Source of the DNA: Paraperibacillus marinus
GTDB lineage: Bacteria; Bacillota; Bacilli; Bacillales; DSM-1321
Reading direction: 5' to 3'
Assembly: GCF_046237605.1 (NCBI RefSeq)
Contig: NZ_CP143542.1
Location: 3,720,001-3,784,000, forward strand
DNA: 64,000 bases
The notes under the pieces are model-generated. The model saw only the letters and a program-made list of their open reading frames with translations. It did not search any database and was not told where the DNA came from. The first letter of the stretch is position 1, and each line of letters begins with the position of its first letter. This document shows positions 59,889 through 64,000 of this stretch, piece by piece. Both the position numbers and the translations under genes were made by a program.

Positions 59889-61526
59889 ATGATGTCTGCT
59901 CAAAATGAATTTGCCGAAGAAAATAGTGTGCGGCAGCATATGCCGCTTTTAATCGTACTGATGCTCGGTCTCTTTCTCGCGATACTCAATCAGACGCTGC
60001 TGAATGTGGCGATTCCCCGCCTCATGAATGAATTTGGGGTTGCTGCCACCACGATTCAGTGGCTTTCGACAGGCTATATGCTGGTTAACGGGGTGCTCGT
60101 GCCTCTGTCAGCGTTCCTGATTGAGAGGCTCGGGGTAAGGAAGCTGTTCATCTTTGCCATGGCCTGCTTTACATTGGGGGCCTTCATCTGCGGAATAGCA
60201 GGCAATTTCTCCGTTATGCTGTCCGGCCGCCTGATCCAGGCTGTAGGAGGCGGTGTTCTTCAGCCGCTTGTGATGACCATCATCTTATCCATCTTCCCTC
60301 CAAGCATGCGCGGAAAAGGGATGGGGCTCTTTGGTCTCGCCATGATGTTCGCGCCAGCCATGGGTCCGACTCTTTCCGGCTGGCTGATTGAAAATTACAC
60401 CTGGAGAGTGATGTTCTACGGCATGGTTCCGCTCGGTGCGATCGTTTTGATTATCGCCCTCTTCAGGCTTAAAGATTTGTTTTCGCCGAAGAATATTAAA
60501 ATGGATGTATTTGGCGCTTTTGCTTCCCTTGTTGGATTCTCTTCCCTCCTTTACGGAGTATCAGAAGCAGGCTCTAAGGGCTGGTCAGATCCGATTGTTG
60601 TTTCCACAACTCTGCTCGGGATTGTTTTCATCACCATCTTTATCATCCAGCAGCTGCGTTCAGAGAAGCCTCTGCTCGATTTTAAAGTATTCAAATACGA
60701 TATATTTTCACTTGCGACGATCGTTAACGTTATCATAACTGTTGCCATGTTTGTCGGGATGTTCCTTCTGCCGATCTACCTGCAGAACCTCAGGGGTTTT
60801 ACAGCCTTGGATTCAGGTCTTCTCATGCTTCCCGGCGCTCTGATTATGCTGGTCATGTCCCCTGTCTCAGGGATCCTATTTGATAAATTCGGACCGCGTC
60901 CGCTTGCTGTCACAGGGATGCTGATTACCATCATCACCACCTATGAGTTCACACAGCTGACAATGGGTACGTCCTACAATATGATCCTTGCGATTTATAT
61001 GATCCGGTCATTTGGAATGTCACTGTTGATGATGCCGATCATGACCGCAGGGATGAACCAGCTGCCTAAGCACTTGAACAGCCATGGAACAGCTATGTCC
61101 AACACCGCCCGCAATGTGAGCGGATCGCTTGGAATCAGTCTCATTACCACTATATTTACCAACCGTACCACGTTCCATTATGCGACGGCTGCTGAAGGAA
61201 TGAATACGATGGACCCGATCTTCATGCAGAATTTCCGCGAATTGGCGGCAAGAGCTGCCGTTGAGCTCCATCTGCCCCTTGCGCAGGCACAGCAGACAAC
61301 GATTCAGCTGATGGCGAAGGAAGCAAATATCCAGGCAACCGTAAGCGGAATAAACGATGCCTTTTATTGGGCAACAGCCTTGTCTTTGATCGGGTTTATC
61401 CTAAGTTTCTTCTTAAGGGATGTGCGGAAGGATAAGGCAGCCGATACTAAAAATGCTGTCCGGAGGACCGTCAAGGACGGAGAAATCCTGCTCCTGCCTG
61501 CACCAGAGAGAAGCTTGCAGCAATAA
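59889..61526 (+). CDS. DHA2-family multidrug efflux MFS transporter (EmrB/YhcA-like)
   Basis: 545 residues with about 14 membrane segments. Hallmark motif C-like sequence AMMFAPAMGPTLSGWLIE and the early LNVAIPRLMNEFGVAATTIQ and WLSTGYMLVNGVLVPLSAFL. It exports lipophilic toxic compounds by proton exchange with the HlyD partner upstream. ATG (or the next ATG) with AAAGGGGG upstream. Confidence 0.93.
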   Translation: MMSAQNEFAEENSVRQHMPLLIVLMLGLFLAILNQTLLNVAIPRLMNEFGVAATTIQWLSTGYMLVNGVLVPLSAFLIERLGVRKLFIFAMACFTLGAFICGIAGNFSVMLSGRLIQAVGGGVLQPLVMTIILSIFPPSMRGKGMGLFGLAMMFAPAMGPTLSGWLIENYTWRVMFYGMVPLGAIVLIIALFRLKDLFSPKNIKMDVFGAFASLVGFSSLLYGVSEAGSKGWSDPIVVSTTLLGIVFITIFIIQQLRSEKPLLDFKVFKYDIFSLATIVNVIITVAMFVGMFLLPIYLQNLRGFTALDSGLLMLPGALIMLVMSPVSGILFDKFGPRPLAVTGMLITIITTYEFTQLTMGTSYNMILAIYMIRSFGMSLLMMPIMTAGMNQLPKHLNSHGTAMSNTARNVSGSLGISLITTIFTNRTTFHYATAAEGMNTMDPIFMQNFRELAARAAVELHLPLAQAQQTTIQLMAKEANIQATVSGINDAFYWATALSLIGFILSFFLRDVRKDKAADTKNAVRRTVKDGEILLLPAPERSLQQ

Positions 61527-61543
61527 TGATTGGAGGAATCAGG

Positions 61544-62077
61544 ATGAAGATTTGTATTATTTATGATAGCGAAGGCGGCCATACAGGGGCCTTGGCCCAG
61601 TCAATCGCCCAGGGAGCGGATTCCTTTGAAGGGGCTGAAGTTTATCTGCAGTCGGTGGAAGAAGCCGATGTATATTCCCTGCCTGAGATGGATGCGATAA
61701 TCTGGGGATGTCCGGGACATTTCGGAACAATCAGCTCCGGACTGAAGACGTGGATAGATAAGCTTGGCTACCTCTGGGCTGAAGGAAAATTGGTGAATAA
61801 GATCGGTGCCGTTTTCTGTACGACTGCCACGGAACACGGCGGTCTTGAGTCCACCATGCTGAACTTGATTACACCCATGCTGCACCAGGGTATGATCATT
61901 GCAGGCCTGCCGGGCAATATTGCTGAAAACGCAACATACGGCTCTTACTATGGTGTAGGGGTAACCTGCCCGATTGACAGCGAAGAAGTATTGTCGGAGA
62001 ACGGCGCAGCACTTGGCCGTGCCCTTGGCCGGCGCGTTGCCGGACTGGCAGCCGGTTTTACCGCCGCAAAGTCTTGA
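61544..62077 (+). CDS. WrbA-like flavodoxin-fold quinone oxidoreductase (YhcB-like)
   Basis: 177 residues. FMN-binding start ICIIYDSEGGHTGALAQSIA and the pattern GCPGHFGTISSGLKTWIDKL; also TTATEHGGLESTMLNLI, where NAD(P)H:quinone oxidoreductases have TGTQHGGQE. Probably reduces quinones by two electrons. GGAGG seven bases before the ATG; an upstream in-frame extension overlaps the transporter end. Same operon as the efflux genes, suggesting a joint quinone/toxin response. Confidence 0.88.
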   Translation: MKICIIYDSEGGHTGALAQSIAQGADSFEGAEVYLQSVEEADVYSLPEMDAIIWGCPGHFGTISSGLKTWIDKLGYLWAEGKLVNKIGAVFCTTATEHGGLESTMLNLITPMLHQGMIIAGLPGNIAENATYGSYYGVGVTCPIDSEEVLSENGAALGRALGRRVAGLAAGFTAAKS

Positions 62078-62105
62078 TATATTGCCTAAAAGAGGGGGAT
62101 GACCA

Positions 62106-62486
62106 ATGACAATTGTAATTATTTGTGTTCTGGCTGCCGTGTTCCTTGTGTTCCTGCTGGTCCGCGTCAATTCGCGCGCCCTCTCCTCCCCTGTTGAAAA
62201 GTCTGCCGGTCACGGGGATGCTGCAGCAATGGAAGCACCCGCTCGTTTAGAGGCAGCTGCAGGCGAAGGAAACGGAAACATAGCCGCTGATGACAGGCAG
62301 ACTGAAACAGACGTTCATGCCAGCCGGGAACTGGCTGTAAAAATGAAAGATGCTGCCTACCGCCAGACCTTAAAGAATTTCAAGAAACCAGCATCCCAAC
62401 AGGAAAAACAGCCTTACAGGGAAACCGGAATAGACGATACCCAATACCGTAAGGCACTATCAAACATAAAAAACAAAAAGAACTGA
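62106..62486 (+). CDS. Small membrane-anchored protein (YhcC-like position)
   Basis: 126 residues, unrecognised except by position. One N-terminal membrane segment (about 3-20), then an Ala/Glu-rich, charged region and a helical end (YRQTLKNFKKPASQQEKQPY, DTQYRKALSNI). It follows the flavodoxin gene by 28 bases, with GGGGGATG before the ATG. B. subtilis yhcC occupies the same place, from memory. Confidence 0.65.
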   Translation: MTIVIICVLAAVFLVFLLVRVNSRALSSPVEKSAGHGDAAAMEAPARLEAAAGEGNGNIAADDRQTETDVHASRELAVKMKDAAYRQTLKNFKKPASQQEKQPYRETGIDDTQYRKALSNIKNKKN

Positions 62487-62492
62487 AGCACT

Positions 62493-62523
62493 GGAAATGG
62501 AGAAGGCCCCCATTCCCCTTTTT
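62493..62523 (+). terminator. Terminator of the efflux operon
   Basis: GGAAATGG and CCATTCCC pair (one mismatch) around a nine-base loop, followed by CTTTTT. It is six bases past the stop. Confidence 0.6.
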
Positions 62524-62573
62524 CTTACATTTCTGTCCTTGGGGAATTAGAGACTCGCCCGGAGTCAGATTGT

Positions 62574-62602
62574 TTGACTAATTCTTACAGGAGTTAGATA
62601 CT
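62574..62602 (+). promoter_or_regulatory. Candidate sigma-A promoter of the aldo/keto reductase gene
   Basis: TTGACT (62574-62579), 17 bases, GATACT (62597-62602), 37 bases before the start codon. Confidence 0.55.
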
Positions 62603-62638
62603 TTTTCCATAAGGCTTTTACTATAAGGAGGTTTTTGA

Positions 62639-63484
62639 ATGTCAATCAGCAGTTTGCAGGATACAACTATGTTACATAATGGTGTTAAGATGCCGTGGTT
62701 TGGCCTTGGCGTCTGGCGTGTAGAGGATGGCAATGAGGTTATTTCATCCGTGAAGGCAGCCATCGTCAATGGATACCGCAGCATCGATACGGCGGCCGTG
62801 TACAAGAATGAAGAAGGCGTGGGTGAAGGAATCCGCCAGGCTCTGAAGGAAACCGGCCTGTCGCGTGAAGACTTGTTTATCACTTCAAAGGTCTGGAATT
62901 CAGACCAGGGCTATGATTCCACCCTGGAAGCTTATGAAGCAAGCCTGAAGCGCCTCGGCCTTGAATATTTAGACTTATATTTGATTCATTGGCCGGTAGC
63001 AGGCAAGTATAAGGATACCTGGAAAGCCATGGAACAGTTGTATAACGACAAGCGTGTCCGCGCCATCGGTGTGAGCAACTTCCATGTTCACCATCTGGAA
63101 GATCTTTTGGCAGATGCCACAATCAAGCCGATGGTCAATCAGGTTGAATTCCATCCACAGCTGGCTCAGCGTGAGCTGCGTTCATTCTGCAAGGAGCAGG
63201 AAATTCAGTTTGAAGCATGGTCTCCATTGATGCAGGGCGGCCTGTTTGATAATGAAGTGCTGAAGGGCATTGCTGAGAAACACAGCAAGACACCTGCACA
63301 GGTTATTCTGCGCTGGGACCTTCAAAATGGCGTTGTGACCATTCCGAAATCAACAAAAGAACACCGCATCATTGAGAATGCGGATGTCTTCAATTTTGAA
63401 TTGACAGCTGAAGATATGGCAGCCATTGATGAGTTGAACAAAGATCAGCGCGTTGGTGCTGATCCAGACAACTTCGACTTCTGA
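62639..63484 (+). CDS. yvgN: Glyoxal/methylglyoxal reductase (YvgN-like aldo-keto reductase)
   Basis: NADPH-dependent aldo-keto reductase, 281 residues, TIM barrel. Catalytic tetrad: Asp and Tyr in YRSIDTAAVYKNEEGVG, Lys in LFITSKVWNSDQG and His in LYLIHWPV. Cofactor site: VVTIPKSTKEHRIIEN. Close by eye to B. subtilis YvgN, which detoxifies methylglyoxal. GGAGG seven bases before the ATG; own promoter and terminator. Confidence 0.93.
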   Translation: MSISSLQDTTMLHNGVKMPWFGLGVWRVEDGNEVISSVKAAIVNGYRSIDTAAVYKNEEGVGEGIRQALKETGLSREDLFITSKVWNSDQGYDSTLEAYEASLKRLGLEYLDLYLIHWPVAGKYKDTWKAMEQLYNDKRVRAIGVSNFHVHHLEDLLADATIKPMVNQVEFHPQLAQRELRSFCKEQEIQFEAWSPLMQGGLFDNEVLKGIAEKHSKTPAQVILRWDLQNGVVTIPKSTKEHRIIENADVFNFELTAEDMAAIDELNKDQRVGADPDNFDF

Positions 63485-63505
63485 TTAATATGCCCAAAAG
63501 ACAGG

Positions 63506-63534
63506 ACGGCCACCCAGATGGGAGGCCGTTTTTT
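63506..63534 (+). terminator. Terminator after yvgN
   Basis: ACGGCC and CCC pair with GGG and GGCCGT around an ACCC-AGAT loop, then TTTTTT. Confidence 0.9.
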
Positions 63535-63537
63535 ACT

Positions 63538-63570
63538 GGGAAATAATCCGGGAAATGGGGTCAGTCCCCC
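63538..63570 (+). repeat. Palindromic repeat, copy 6
   Basis: GGGAAATAATCCGGGAAAT followed by GGGGTCAGTCCCCC, placed right after the yvgN terminator. One extra C compared with the other copies. Confidence 0.9.
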
Positions 63571-63639
63571 TTGAATAGCTACCTTCATTCTGCAGATGCT
63601 AAGATGGCATCTTTGATTATGTGGGGGAGGTTTTGTAGG

Positions 63640-64000
63640 ATGTATTATTATAAGCAGGAGCTGATTAATCCGATTATTCCGGACAAGCCGGATCCGAATG
63701 CAGCCAAGGTGCTTCAGGAGACTCTTGGCGGCCGGTTCGGGGAAATGCGGACGATGATGCAGTTCTTTTTCCAAAGCAGCAACTTCCGGGGCAAGGCATT
63801 GCAATTCCGTGATCTGATTAAAGGGATTTTTCTCGAGGAGATTGCCCATGTGGAATTAGTCCAAAATACAATCAACGCCCTTCTCGATGATTCAGGTGCA
63901 CCAATGCCAGGTAATTCCGGCAGCGACAGCGCCCCTCTTGATGAAGCAGTAAAACATGCAATCCCTCACCATTTCATCATGGGTGCACAAAGCTCGGTTC
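63640..64000 (+). CDS. Manganese catalase family protein (N-terminal part)
   Basis: The first 120 residues lie in the window. Ferritin-like four-helix-bundle start: KPDPNAAKVLQETLGGRFGE, MRTMMQFFFQSSNFRGKA and the metal-ligand helix IFLEEIAHVELVQNTINALL (Glu and E-x-x-H). Such dimanganese enzymes decompose hydrogen peroxide, and some are spore-coat proteins (CotJC type). GGGGGAGG nine bases before the ATG. The gene continues past the window end. Confidence 0.9.
   Translation, partial: MYYYKQELINPIIPDKPDPNAAKVLQETLGGRFGEMRTMMQFFFQSSNFRGKALQFRDLIKGIFLEEIAHVELVQNTINALLDDSGAPMPGNSGSDSAPLDEAVKHAIPHHFIMGAQSSV

Noticed and set aside
62106..62486. Spore-specific small protein
   Set aside because: No sporulation promoter or family motif; position in the efflux operon explains it better.

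Overview
The window looks like chromosome from a spore-forming, low-to-medium GC Gram-positive of the Bacillaceae (Bacillus sensu lato). The evidence is the gene content and order: secG-est-rnr, cggR-gapA-pgk-tpi-pgm-eno, trxB-yvcI-yvcJ-yvcK-whiA-crh next to clpP, the hisZGDBHAFI(E) operon, hprK-lgt-yvoD-ppaX-yvoF, and csbA/uvrB/uvrA. All of these match the Bacillus subtilis arrangement as I remember it. The genus cannot be fixed from the sequence alone.

Layout. 1-2.7 kb: 3' end of the secG-est-rnr cluster (minus). 2.9-4.8 kb: an unrecognised membrane protein and a HemAT-type globin oxygen sensor. 4.9-12.1 kb: the glycolytic operon under CggR, with an almost perfect CggR operator. 12.2-13.8 kb: a glutaredoxin-like protein and sigma-54 (rpoN/sigL). 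13.8-17.6 kb: an accessory, gene-poor stretch that ends at tRNA-Arg. It holds a 21-bp phased repeat array, an excisionase-like small protein, a candidate sporulation gene of the endospore-appendage type, a truncated group II intron, a decayed gene and a small lipoprotein. 17.8-25.1 kb: clpP with a CtsR box, then the crh-whiA-yvcK-rapZ-nudix-trxB block and a TPR protein. 25.2-31.8 kb: histidine biosynthesis. 32.4-33.9 kb: IS3-family copy 1. 33.9-37.8 kb: yvoF-ppaX-yvoD-lgt-hprK. 38.2-41.0 kb: nagA-nagB and a cell-wall amidase. 41.1-42.9 kb: yvlD-yvlB-yvlA. 43.3-44.8 kb: IS3-family copy 2. 44.8-50.2 kb: uvrA, uvrB with a LexA box, and csbA. 50.4-53.7 kb: a secreted nuclease lipoprotein and a CadC/CadA-type metal efflux pair. 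53.9-56.1 kb: an amino-acid ABC transporter. 56.4 kb: a small Spo0E-like phosphatase. 56.9-58.2 kb: an M23 cell-wall hydrolase. 58.4-62.5 kb: a multidrug efflux cluster (HlyD/EmrB/flavodoxin) with a truncated MarR regulator. 62.6-64 kb: glyoxal-reductase-like YvgN and the start of a manganese catalase.

How the parts relate. The CggR, Crh and HPr-kinase genes give the window a strong carbon-control theme around glycolysis and GlcNAc-6-P use. Several sporulation-linked genes also occur (WhiA, the Spo0E-like protein, the candidate spore-appendage protein).

The most unusual signals are non-coding. First, a dispersed palindromic repeat built on GGGGACAGTCCCC occurs six times. It supplies the stop codons of hisD and hisIE, and one copy is translated in frame inside the metal ATPase. 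Second, both IS3 elements sit in the loop of an intrinsic terminator, and a group II intron remnant starts just after a third terminator. Third, the 21-bp phased array lies upstream of the small excisionase-like gene.
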